DNA of 64,000 nt from Varroa destructor (Eukaryota > Arthropoda > Arachnida > Mesostigmata > Varroidae), in NCBI RefSeq assembly GCF_002443255.2, contig NW_019211459.1, forward strand, positions 1,678,838 to 1,742,837, read 5' to 3'. This document shows, piece after piece, positions 1 through 12,191 of the stretch. The notes beneath the pieces were generated by a model. The model was not told where the DNA came from. It saw only the letters and a program-made list of their open reading frames with translations, and ran no database searches. Within the stretch, counting starts at the first letter, position 1; each line of letters opens with the position of its first letter. The position numbers and the translations under genes are program-made.

Positions 1-658
1 TCGAATGAAAACAATAAGAATTTAATCATTAAAAGATGTCGAGTAAATTAATGGTGGGACATATATATATATGTGCTGCAGAAAGTTCCATCACTAAGCT
101 ATAAATTCTACTTGTGTTCATATGATTATTTCGTATGTACCCTATCGCGTTCCTTGATCGTTTTACTAAGATTAAGCCTTAAGTAGCTTCAATAGGTTAG
201 ATCTTTTTAATGGACCTTAGTGGAATTTTTTAAAATTGCCGTTTCATGACCATTGGTACATGCGAGCTAAAGCTCAAGACATTGTGTGCTGCACACAAAT
301 CGTTATAACGAACATGTATTACGTATATACAATGCGCCGGCGGCAAATTGGGGATAGGAAGCATTCAAAGAAAACTATCCAGTATATTTCGCGGTACCTA
401 TATAAATTAAATGTTAGATTTTTCACCTTCAAATTTTAACTCTGTTACCGATCTTCTAAGGTTGCTTAGTTATAAAAAAAAGTGGACTTTCAGTGCTTAA
501 ATACCTACCCCCCTGGCAAGGCTTTTTGTGGCAAGGGGTTTTAACCTTGTGCAAGGAAGTGCGGAAGAATAATTTACCTAACTGTATTATTTTATAAAGC
601 TTTTTCTACGAATACTTTATGTAAAAGAGATTGTTTGTACTTAATATATCAACGACAG
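1..658. other. Non-coding, probably first-intron or upstream sequence of the methyltransferase
   Basis: No open frame here resembles the missing N-terminal part of the methyltransferase that starts at 659. In particular I do not find the glycine-rich SAM-binding loop that should precede the GVD motif. The stretch is AT-rich with a short TA run near 60-72. Because the first visible exon starts inside a codon, this region is most simply intron, and the missing exon or exons lie to the left of the window. Confidence 0.4.
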
Positions 659-1771
659 GCGTGGATACGGATATACACGGCATAGAGTTCGCTACGAAAC
701 ACTTCGCCGACGAAAAGTTGGAATTTTCCTATATAGCTGACTTTGAAGATCGTCTCCCGTTGAAATATAGTCAAGCATTTGACTGGGTGCTACATATAAA
801 CCCAACGTTGTTTCATCTAAACAATCAGGTAACTAAGTTTTATATGCATAAATCCTACTTGGGCAATAAACTTACGTCAATAATTTATTCAAGTGATGAA
901 AAAGTGCTCACCAACAGAACGGCGCTTTTAAAGGTTAAAATGTCGCAACTATGAGGTATTTGTAACCACACACGTCTCGTTCATGTTTGGTAATGTTACT
1001 TAGTAATAAGGCGGGTTGATTCGAAATCCCAGAGCTGCAGTTATTTTGTCAAGAGGCTGTACAAATTAGGGGCAACTCTGCGGCACGTGTTCGGCATAAA
1101 TGGTTAGATAACACTATGTATCTATTTGTGCCGTAGAAAAGCCAGATATATTCAACCAGATAATCGAACAGCTACTAGCAACTTTGTTTCTGCTTAGTCA
1201 TTTGACATGTTTTTTGCCCTGTCCTGCTGTTTTTTTTATGACAGGAAGCGGCTCTTCGAAATCTTCTTTGGTGTCTCAAGCCGTCGACGGGACGATTGCT
1301 TTTGGCTATACCATGTCAGCTGCCAGCGGACATTGCTACGACCACGACCAAGGTACAAATAAAAGAATATAGAGTGAGACAGAAAATACCTATCAGGGAG
1401 TCAGGGTATTGACATAGTAATAAAGTAGCGTTTATCGTAACAAAAATGCAGCACACCTACACGGATCCGTGATTCTTTCTCCGACAACTAATGCTGTACA
1501 TCCATTTTAAATAATAACACTGATTTATTAGTTAGGCCGGGGAAAGACCGGACTCGCCTTACATAAATCTTCGAACTATGAGATTGGCGGTGTTGCTAGA
1601 TTTAGGATAGTTGCCAGGCTGAATATGCCTGTTTAATATTAAAATTTGGATTATAAGAAGGGTTTATGTGGCTAGTTAGGTTTGGCATTCGCTACGTTGG
1701 AGCATGTACGTCTCAAGTGATGAGTAGTACTGAGAAAATAAAAAGTAAAATGTTTGCCTATTTATTTCAAC

Positions 1772-1806
<35 letters not shown>

Positions 1807-3283
1807 ATAATCGTCTCTCGGAGTAGATCATACTGAAAAAGATGGGTAAACAGTTAAACCAATGGGCGACCGAGGCGTTGGATATCAACAAAAAGCCTTG
1901 GTATGGTCATCCTCGGGCCGACAGAGTAAGTGGTCACACACGTTAGTTAATTACGCCCAGATAATAACACTATTTAAAATGGGATTTTTATTTATAGCAG
2001 GGCGAATCTGAATGTTACAGCAGGGCTACGTGTTCACTTTAGAAAAAATAAAGCGTACCATAAAGCATTCACAAGAAATGTTTTGTATTAGGTTTAGCTT
2101 TAAGTGGTATATGTGTATCTTGACATTCCAGATCTATGCTCATATAATGGAGAGCGTTGGCTTTCGTGTGCATCGCACTAAAATCATGGACTTCACGTAT
2201 AAATTTGAGAAGAAGAATGAACACAAAGGTACATTCGTTGTCTTACTCAGAAGCTACTTGTCATTATGATGAGTGTTTGCATATGATAAATAGCACTTAT
2301 AGCTAGTAGTACATAAAAATGCACTCCTTGTCTTGCACGCATGCGATCGCGGCGTGCGCAGGATCGGTGGAGTCATACTATTTTGATGTGATCATGTCGT
2401 TTCCTGAGGAGCAACGGGAAGCTTTAGCTAGACGGCTACATTCAAGCGCCACTGGTTCAGGACTCCGTTTAGGTTTGCGTTGGGATGCCCGTTACGTTCT
2501 CATTCTAGCCTCAAGACCGGCGCTCACCTGCAATGTTTGTTATGGCCCTCGCCGCACACAGGTAGAAACTCTTCAGATTTATATGAACACTTCAACGAAA
2601 TCCTAAGTGTCGTTACAAAACTGATTCGTTAAGAAATTAATCATGTTATAATTTGACTTATGAGAATAGGTGGTATGAATAATGCGTAGTTCACAATAAT
2701 CCCTCTGTTAGGACAACTAAGAAACTTGTTGAATATACCATGTTTCTAACGTTATGCGTCTTCACCACAGCAGGATGAGGTGGCGGGTGAGTGTCAAAAT
2801 GCAGGCTTGAATGATTTGGATGCTCCACCTCCGATACCACTACTCGGACCGCCTCCAGACGTCGAGGATGATGTGGGTGAAATACACGTGGAAGTCCTCC
2901 ACAATGACGATTTGGGCAATGTTGACGGAAGTGACGCAGAGGAACAATGCGCCAACGATGATGAAGGCGTCGCGCAAATTCTCAAAGGGAACCTATTCGT
3001 TGACGATATTAACCACTATGATCGGGTAGCGGACTATGACAAAGCGGCAGATGATAACAAAAAAGGAAAAGATGACGATTACATTGAAACTAGTGTTTAT
3101 AAAGGGGACAAAAATGACAAACTTGCAGATAGGATTAATCATCATACGGAAGAAAAAGATAACATCTATAATCTAAATAGAACTAACGAAACTAATGAAA
3201 CAACACTTACTGATCTAAATAAAGCTGACGACGTTCACGGCGAGGGATCGTCAATAGAGGAACGCAAAAATGAATTTGGTTAA
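659..3283 (+). CDS. JHAMT-like SAM-dependent methyltransferase, 5' partial, six exons
   Basis: Exons are read at 659-828, 1245-1352, 1827-1925, 2132-2228, 2362-2561 and 2774-3283, all with AG acceptors, GT donors and matching phases; together they give about 393 residues and a stop. Exon 1 carries GVDTDIHGIEFA and FDWVLHINPTLFHLNNQ, the acidic post-I strand and the motif region of class I methyltransferases. Exon 2 has LKPSTGRLLLAIP, exon 4 GFRVHRTKIMDF and exon 5 FPEEQREAL, in the order and spacing of juvenile hormone acid or farnesoic acid O-methyltransferases, which methylate a terpenoid acid with SAM. The last exon adds about 165 residues: a PPPIPLLGPPP segment, then an acidic Asp/Asn/Lys-rich tail that I do not know from this family. 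The SAM-binding loop is missing, presumably in exons left of the window. No start codon is assigned. Substrate is inferred from family only. Confidence 0.7.
1772..1803. repeat. (TTG)n microsatellite in methyltransferase intron
   Basis: About ten uninterrupted TTG units lie just upstream of the exon starting at 1827, within the intron. They end about 25 bases before the acceptor, so they form part of the pyrimidine/T-rich tract region. Confidence 0.9.
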
Positions 3284-3653
3284 AAAACGAGACCGAGTCG
3301 AAATATACCACTGAAAGTAAATCGTTGAAAAATGATAGTGACAATCGGACGCGGTCTTAGGAGCAAAACGAAAGTAAGATGAACGACAAAGGAGAGAGTA
3401 CGACCAATGTCAAGAAGGAGCCACTTAGCGATGAAAAAAGGTCACCCAAAAAGGAGATACATCTGCAAAAGGGCCTGCGGTCGAGATAAAATCTATTCCT
3501 GAGGCGTGCAGAAGCAAAGACCAGTTGAATCGTGTCGCAATGGAACAGCCACTACGGTATCCTGTGCTATTGGATCTAGCGACTTTCTCAAGGGCTTACA
3601 CAGAAAAGGGACAAAGGCTTACGAAGACGTCAGTACGGTCTTTAGTCCAGTAA
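3284..3653 (+). pseudogene. Shifted-frame continuation of the methyltransferase tail
   Basis: Immediately after the stop at 3281-3283, another frame continues with the same composition (KNETESKYTTESKSLKNDSD and onward), has a stop near 3358-3360, and resumes with KKEPLSDEKRSPKKEIHLQK. A third frame then reads PAVEIKSIPEACRSKDQLNR and closes at 3651-3653. The shared Lys/Glu/Asp/Ser bias across three frames suggests a once longer C-terminal tail broken by frameshifts and a nonsense change. Alternatives are assembly errors, or an AG-rich 3' UTR that only looks coding. No splice signals rescue a single frame. Confidence 0.35.
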
Positions 3654-4151
3654 AAGATTTATTTGCCATTTCCCTTATATATCCAAATACCGTTATATAT
3701 GTCTATTAAGAACCATCGATATATTTTTTTTGGTACGTTTATGGAAGAAAGCGAAGCACAGCGTTTTTAATACAAAATAAGTTATATTAAATGTGGCCAA
3801 TGAAAATTCTTCAGTTGTTCTTAACCCGAACAGCTTGTCAAGTGTAGTGGGCGTTGTGCTACAAAAGAGCTCGAATCCCATGAAAAGTACCGCCAGCATT
3901 CCCAGATATTTTCCGTAACGTGCGAATTTTTATATACACTTGTTAGGACAATATCGACCAAAATGGAGACATTGGGTATGTCCTTTATAGCTAAAGTAAT
4001 AATAAAATATTATATTGATGCTCTGCATTAATGCTTCTTTTGTCGATAGTATTGGATCACTATGCAGCACACAACAATTGCTAAACAGACGAGGAGAAAT
4101 TGTGTGATGTTTGTTAGGTTAGGTATATATATATATATATATATATATGTA

Positions 4152-4190
<39 letters not shown>

Positions 4191-6920
4191 GTTATACTGT
4201 TTGTTCCCTCCTAGGTCAAAAGATATGTGTAACCATAGTGGATAGCATCAGGAGAAGTAATATATATCTGTCGACGAGTCACGCACCAAGGAACTTATCA
4301 GGTTCAATGTGCTCTCTGAACAGAGTCAATCCTTAGTTGGTATCTTCTGTCATTCATGTCCACCCTTGGCCTTGCTTTTGGATATACTTTGGTGCATGTC
4401 ACATGGCAATTGTCAACCTTAGGGGAATTTTTGAAACCTATACGGCGAATGAGCCGCTCTTTAACCTTTATCGAAGTACCTGTACACCAACTCTTTGAAC
4501 AGCTTGGCCAGAACGCCAGGCAATACCCAAATCAAACTCTTCTTCTATCCCGTAATCCACCTAGTGCGATATTGCCTTCTGCAACGTTTTCGAATTTACG
4601 TATAATATTGACATTTCTATATGACATGACAAGTAGATAAAATGACTTCGTTTCGAACTATACCACCGAACATATGTATATAATGCGAATTTCAGTGAGG
4701 TCTGTCTCAGTCCGTCAGAAAGATGGCAACTCTATCTGGGCCAGATTGGAAGCCGCCCTGTTTGGGGTGCCGCGGGAGATCGTCCAAGGGGCGGGGGAAG
4801 GGAAAGATGGGAAGGATTTTTTTCCACAAATACAAGTTTCAAAGAACGGTAAAAGCATTGAAACCAGCCCGACATTAAAGAAGTTTTGTCTTCCATCAAA
4901 ACCCGATTTATCTGCATGATATTCTCCTCTGGCATTTTATCAATTACACCTATTTATCGTCGTAAGGTAAGCTTGACCGTTGGGTTAAGCGGCGGACGGT
5001 AGAGCATTTCTGGCAGCGTTGGTTTTATATTGTGCCGCACGCAAACCTCCAATCGTCGTGTCGACGTTACGTCAACGGTGGCAAATTACCTATAAAATCC
5101 CGCGTGTTCTGCCTGCAAATGAAACCAAACAACTGTGGTGTCTCAACTATGTGGCAGTTGATAACAAACCGGTAGCGTTAAGAATAAGAAGAGCACAATA
5201 CATAGTCTTTCCGTTTCAATAATCATTGTCTTAGTTAACATGTGACTGGGTAAACATTCCGGTATGGTGAACCTTCCCGTGCTGGATAGAAAAACAATTA
5301 CCCAATGGTATCGTAAGATGCTGAAGATGTAGGAAGCGATAGAAACAAACAAATTTCAAACACTAATCTTTTATTTGTAATTTTAGCATTTCTAGGCATT
5401 CTCAATTACGTCGAAGATTCATTAAAACATGCTGAGAAGTGACCGCAGGCAACATGTTGAATCGCGCGATAAATGTATTACATAGGTTCTCAACTAGGCT
5501 GCTAAACGACGCATGGAAGAGAGCGAGTGGTGTCTGACGGCAGACTTTGGCATAAATTCTACAGGGTGGATAAAACAATTTTCAAAAAATCCATACTACC
5601 ATCGTTTTTAATTAAATTGGATATATCTTGTTTTTCACTGCTTTACACGGTGCATAAAGCTGCAATAAGATATAATTGAAACGACAAATATATCTTAGAG
5701 TAACATAGTAACACGATTCGCCTAGTCAGTCTGACTATTAGGGCGTAGGTGTAACATCCAAGGGTCTCCTTCAAACTTCGCTTTTCAGAAGAATATCTTG
5801 TACTTATTGTCTCACCTAGCAGACATAATCGTAAATATAGGAATGGCTTTTTCGCAGGATAAAGCCTAATGTATTAAAAACTAGAGAAGATATACCCCCA
5901 CCCCCACCAACACACCCCTATACACACATATTTGCTTACAATTTTTGCAATAGAGAGAATAAGCTCAGCATAAATATGTCGTATCGAACGCGTGCTTAAA
6001 AACAGACATTCATTTAATTCTGCTTTTTGCCGTGGCCATGAATTCGTAGCCTGCATTTTTACAGTATACCAGAACATTGTTATGCTTCAAGTACCTGTCA
6101 GGGTATAATCGAGAGAATCAATTGGGAAACACAGAAGAGGAAAAGCAGTCTTTCTTGTTCCTTCAGATTTTTTTTTGCGTATTATTTCTGTAACTATAAA
6201 AATGCTATTGGAAATAAAAGTGTTCAACAGTCGACGATGTGCACGCTTTGTTTTATGTTTCTTGTCTGTATCAGTTAGTAGATTACCATAATTTGTCTTA
6301 CCTCCATCACGTGTCTGTTTTTGGGAATATTATCTATGCGATAAGCCTATTCGTTTATGCCGATTTATCTAGGAACAAATTCTATAGAGTCCAAACGACA
6401 GAAACTCTATGAGTTGAAGTTATAATGAACGCTATGAATGAACGATAGCGAATCTTACACTACTTATTATAGCGCGTTGTTTCAGTGTACGTTAAACTCA
6501 ACAACTTAGTAGGTGGACGTAAGTCTCTTTCTTGACAGTCTGAAAAAGGTCTTCTGATCAGTTGGAGAGTCTTCGCTTCACATTTTTCAAGGTGGCAAAA
6601 AAAAAAGCAAATTATTACAATAAAGAGCTGATTTAAGCTAAACACAGGAGTACCCTAATATCATCCCAATAATAATTTGTATAATACTCTGCTACAAGCA
6701 TGTTATAATAGAGTGTGTTCCTTCAATGGTGTATGTTGATCACCATAACCAACCAACAGTTGGTTCCCCATTGTATCTTTTGAACATGTGCCGTGCGTGC
6801 TTCTGCGTTCCTGCAGCTAAATACCCGTTGTAAATTCGCATATCGCATTTTAGTAGCTTATAGTAGAGTGTAATAAGGAAATTTGGGTGCGTTTGTTACA
6901 AATATGCTGCAATTAGTTAT
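3654..6920. other. Intergenic, no recognised gene
   Basis: Only short open frames without recognisable motifs are present. The block holds the TA microsatellite at 4123-4188. A weak acyl-CoA-synthetase-like reading near 4450-4560 is dealt with among the rejected items. I see no promoter or RNA gene that I can support. Confidence 0.5.
4123..4188. repeat. (TA)n microsatellite, interrupted
   Basis: Two TA runs are separated by a short GTAGGA interruption. It is a simple sequence repeat in non-coding DNA. Confidence 0.95.
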
Positions 6921-6922
6921 CA

Positions 6923-7180
6923 CTAAAACAATTTTACGAAGACCCGCAAATGGTGAGAAACGTTTCTCAAACCCTGTATAATGTCGTATAAATGACCAAC
7001 CAGAGAAACACTATTTAGGTAGTTATTCGTGTTGTTTTGTCTTTCAAAAAACCGTAAATGAAATATCTTCAGAGGTCTTAGGTCGAATGAGTACGACGGC
7101 CATAGAACGGTTTTTTGAGCTTCGACGCTGTACATGCCGTGATAACTTATATTCTCTACACTCACATCCTTTTGTGTAAA
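6923..7180 (-). pseudogene. DDE transposase C-terminal fragment (Tc/mariner-like)
   Basis: The minus-strand reading contains TVLWPSYSFDLRPLKIFHLR followed by a hydrophobic Asn-rich stretch. Many arthropod Tc/mariner-type transposases end with a tryptophan-proline, Ser-Pro-Asp-Leu-x-Pro block just before the last catalytic acidic residue, followed by a phenylalanine/tryptophan-rich helix. Here the SPDLNP core is degraded to SFDLRP, the usual acidic residue is not evident, and the upstream catalytic part is not found. It is best read as an old, inactive transposon remnant. No terminal inverted repeats were identified. Confidence 0.4.
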
Positions 7181-7303
7181 GGTGTAAAAAAAAATCAACT
7201 TTTTACTTAAAACGTATAAACAATAACCATAAAGAGAGTACACAATTTTCGAAATTGGTGGGCGAAAAGGGTTCTCGAAATTGAGAAAAACTAAACTTAA
7301 CAA

Positions 7304-10300
7304 TAACAGGATGCTAATCAGATCGTCATTTGTAAGACCATCGGCTGTTTTGTATCTTGCTACATTGCGTCAATGTAGTTCGACGTATAGCTTCTACTAA
7401 AAAAAGTCGCGGATAGAAAATGGAATATCTCTTACACAATCAATGTAAAGGCAGGCAATGCGCCGCTGTATGCCCTGCTATGATTTGTAAATCATAGAAT
7501 AGCCTTACCTGTAAACGCAGCTGTTTGAACCTGCAAGTCCAATGTGATTCATTCTTAACATTCGCCATGAAGGCTTGCTTCGTGGAATATCTATCTTTAG
7601 AACAACTCCTTTACTATGTAAGCTTACGGTGAAATCGGCAGTCACACGGTCAGACTATTGGCTCACATTTGGGTCCCGGGCCGACCCAGCTAATCGAGTC
7701 CCGTTAAACAACGCTTCACTCTATCGCTGATACGATGCATGTTCTCCCAAGTTCCCAAAGGTGATACTTTCTGTTAACCGTGGGAATTGTTAAATAGACC
7801 ACTTTAAATCTTAAAAATGAAGATGGATGACTTTGATGAATGTAAGCAATCTGGGTCCGGAACTTTAAAAGCTGCAGACAAGTCCTCCCATTTGATTTAC
7901 TGTGGGACGCAATTTACCGGGATAAACAAGCTATATTCCAAGTTCATCAATTTCTTAAAAAGTTACTAGAGAATAGTCTCTATAAATTCTGTATTTTACT
8001 AATAGTACCAGGTTACAGTAAGAGTTCTAAAACGAAAGTCAAGCAGATAAATAATTTATTCCACTGTTACAACTAACTTTTAGATTCCAGCACATGAACG
8101 ATCCCCTCCATTGTACTTGTCGGGGAAGGAGAAGCCCAAAAGAGGAACATAATTTTCATTTTTATCAATTTCGCAAGAATTAACTTTGAGAGATTATTTT
8201 GAGAAATTAACGATACTCACGATATATGTGAGAAAATTTCTATATGAGTTATAGAAATATACGGTACTGGATAGTGGGGAAATTTTTTCAGATACCAAAG
8301 AAATCGCTTGTCAAGTATAATCATTATTATCCACAACTAACCTGTATTCCCTTTTATTGTTTGCTTTCCCATAAAATTGGCTATTAAGAGTGTCGACAAA
8401 CCAAAACGTAGTAACTGGGCTGTTATTTCATTCTCGGCCATATGTGGTACCACGATTTTGAATGGGCTTTTGTGACGTACGGTTTCGTTAAGTCAGCGTC
8501 ACGCACACGCTCGCTTTTCAATAAGCATGTATCCTTATGTGCATGTGTAGCCAGCAGAGCTAGAATTAAACGTTTCAGAATTAGGAACCTGTTCGACGCC
8601 CGTGCGAAATTATCAAGACACTACAGCAGGCTTGCAAAATGAAAAATATTAGCTTTTCACTATGACCTGCCCCAATTCCGAAAAATCTTTCACTAATTAC
8701 TGATACTGAAGATCAATAGTTTAACTTTAGCCTAGCAATTCAACTTTTATTAGACAAATTTTCCTGCCGGCCTGACATCTTCGCAGCATTATCGATTGTA
8801 GCTGCTATATGGCTAAAAACCGGACGTTCTTGATTCTTTATTCATAGATACTTAAAGTAAAATTGCAAGGTATAAAATACATGCTGGAGTGTTAAAGCTC
8901 TAATATGTAGTTTTACACCCTTCATTTTTAGTTGCATAAATATATCTATGTTCAATTAAATGTCAACAAAATCGTCCTGCAATAGATCTTTATTTTGCCT
9001 TCGAATCGTGAATTGGTGAACCTAGTCCAATTAAGGCTAGTGTGCCCATGAGGGCACTTCTCCTGAAATAAAAAAAAAACTACACGCACATAGTAACTAC
9101 ACCGAAGAGCTCCAGTCGCAACAGATACGATCTTGTATATAACTAACACCCACTTTTTTAATAAAACAGCTTAAATTATATCTGAAAAACTTTATGCTTT
9201 AGTATAGATTGACTTAATCGTGCGCACCAAATCTTACTAATAACCTTAATATTATCAGGCAGTCGATATCATGTATAGCATACACAACAAACTGCATCAA
9301 TCTAGCTTTGTAGCATTGTACATAGCTGTTTTGCAAAAAACATCGATGTAACACAGCGATCAGTGGCAATACGTTTCTAGCGTTTATAAAGAAGGCCGCT
9401 GCTGGAGCAAGTTGAATCAACAATTCACAAAGTCCGTGTCGCGTTTTGATCGAATTTCGTCAGGTAACAGATGATACAAAGCTTAATACGTTCACTCGAA
9501 ATACCTCAAACTAAGTGGGACTCCTTTCTGAACTGATTGAAGATCTGAAACTTATAGGCACGAGGTTCACTTTCCTGTTTCTCTGTGGAAAATCAAGTCG
9601 AGAGAATTAGAAGCGTTAGGTGTACAATAAACAACACACAGCAATAAAGAAAGAATTAATAAATACTACTGCTGATTTCCTCCTAGTTCCTCGTTTCAAT
9701 AATCAATTCTTTCAACCTGATTCTTACTAACACATCAAAAATTGTTACCTAAGAAATCAAAATCAACTCTTTTTTCTGTATTTAAATGACAGTACCTATG
9801 AAGAATGCATGTGAAGTCATGGCGTTCGGTACTCATGGTGTTCGATTAGGGTGCATCTGACCGCCTGATTACAGGCCGTACTAGGTCGGCCTCAGGGATT
9901 TCGTTCATTTTTCTTTACTCAATAAGGCGGCCGCATTTATTTTTGCCATTTAAGTTATAATCGGTACTGGTTTCAGAGCCCGTATGTTAAAAGTTCAGGT
10001 TTTTTCACTAGTAATAGTGGCGCCTGGTGCCAAGCCTTTTTTGATTAGGCGTAATTTTTTACATTCTGTGTCAACTTTGTGTCCCTCAGGCTTTTCGTGT
10101 TACGCGGCCGCAAATAGCGCCATACGCCACCTCGTTGTTGCCCAGACTTGCTGCGTCCTTCAACGGCTTCATTCAACTGTCGGTTATCTCAGCTGTCGAC
10201 AACCGATGATGTCACACAACTGATGCCTTAGTAAAAGGACGAATAAAATTTCTGTTACGCAAATTAGTGGGAAACACGCAGGCAAGTGCTCTAATCATTC

Positions 10301-12190
10301 TTGTATACGTGATTCTGTACTATTTCGAGGTACTACAGGAGGTTAGACCTAAGGTGAGATTCCTATATGGTTTATTTTGACATGCGGAAAAAAGGTAAGG
10401 TTGCCGGACTCCTTATGATTCGAATAGTACGTCCGGTATCGGCGTTAAGTATTACGTCGGACGGCTGGGGATTCAAAGCTGACAAACACATAAAAGCCAA
10501 GAGTCGGTACTATTCACCTGACAACTAAGCCGTTTAAGGAAGCCATTCAGCGTATGTACATTGTGTAGAGGTTCATGTAATACCTATTTATAAACCTCTG
10601 TGTTTCAAACCGATTCATCTACTCGAGCGATTAGGGCGGCAGCAAGGATTTCACTTACTAAAAATAATAGCATTCGAAGTTATTCTTAGAAAAATATTTT
10701 ACCTAGTGTATCATTAATTAAACGCTTTAAGCTAAACATCGCTAAAATCAATATACTATAAAGACTCGGCAAACCCCTCCTAGATTTTATTATATAATGG
10801 CTTTAAGTAAATCTTTAATCAGTAATTATTGTACCTTTTAAATTTTGTCTCTGTTACCAAACATCAGACAGATGGCAAGGCTTTTCGCGCACGCTTGCAT
10901 GCCCCTAGCCCGTTTCTCGTTTGTCCGAACTTACAAGCTTAATAAGAATTTAACCATTGAGTGTTCAACTTGAATATCACCTAGACCCAACCCATTTAAG
11001 CCCGAAAATCCAATGAAGCAAATCTCCTCCAAACAAATATCGATAGCTCTAATCAAAGACATGTCGATATTCAAAATATTTATTTGTTCTCGAGACACTG
11101 TATGGTTGATTCCATCTAGAGCTTGCGAGCAAGTAATCAAAGTGTACTCAGGACTTGGTGTGGTTTACATTGGATGCCTTGAACATGGGTGACACAATCA
11201 CTCTTTTTTAAGAAATACACACATTGGCTTAACTCGACGATTTGCAGAGATGGAGGTAATCATGCAGAACTAGCTATGAACAGAGTTGACGGAAATACCG
11301 TAGTCGTAGATTTTAAGAAGCTAAGTAATCGTACACTACAAATAGTGAAGGAGGGTGAAGTCACGCGTGTGCTCACAGAATCGTCTTTGATTGATTTGTC
11401 GCCGATCTGAAAAGCAATGCTGGAATACCTAGGTTTTCCTTGGGTGAATGACCCTTACAGGTCTTTTGTGAAAATTTGCCCGCATTTCGATTTGTGTTTC
11501 GACCACAGTTAGCTTTCAGCCTATATTTGGTAAAGATTTACTGATAGGGTTAAGTTCGGAGATGTGATTTGGTTATCGTAAGGAGAAAAATCAGGAACGT
11601 ATTCAAAGCGGCGCTCCTAATGAGTATTATACATCGTATTGGTTTGAGCCTCAACTATTCCATTTCGTGATTGTTATGTTTGATATTTACATGTTGTGTT
11701 AGTTGAACCATACACCTTTTTGTTGTTTGGCTTATTTCCAATACAAAAAAATAAATTGTCACAAGGAATGTCTGCGATGGAAAAATTCTAATACCTAAAA
11801 TAATCGATATTCGAGTCCTCTGTATGAACTTGGACAGACCTTCCACTACACGCAAGGTCTTTGACGTCATTCGTGTAACGATGTAGGACTGTGAAATAAG
11901 AAGCATTTATATGTCAGCTGTACTTTGAATCTCAGTTTCAACTGTGTAAATAAGTTTCCAGCTTAAATTTTCCTGAAGTTAAACTAGTATTACGTATCAG
12001 AGGTGTACCGGTGTACATCGAACATTATTTTCCTTCAACAACTGAGTGACTGATTCCTAACGGTAGCTGTAAATCAATAGTAAATGAATTATATGCAGAT
12101 CAAATATGTGTGTGCACAATAGCGTTATGCAATGAGTGACAATGCAAGATCTATGTGAAATAACTAAATTACTATATAGTATTGACATAA
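7304..12190. other. Intergenic, no recognised gene
   Basis: This is AT-rich sequence with scattered open frames of less than about 85 codons. One at 11227-11410 (+) follows a TTGCAG-type acceptor and reads as a soluble protein segment (RVDGNTVVVDFKKLSNRT) to a stop, so it could be a terminal exon; I do not recognise it. No other feature can be supported. Confidence 0.4.
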
Positions 12191-12191
12191 C

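Noticed and set aside
4356..4640. 94-codon frame with VPVHQLFEQLGQNARQYPNQ, faintly like the N-terminus of acyl-CoA synthetases
   Set aside because: One short helical match with no AMP-binding motif and no splice structure; too weak to annotate.
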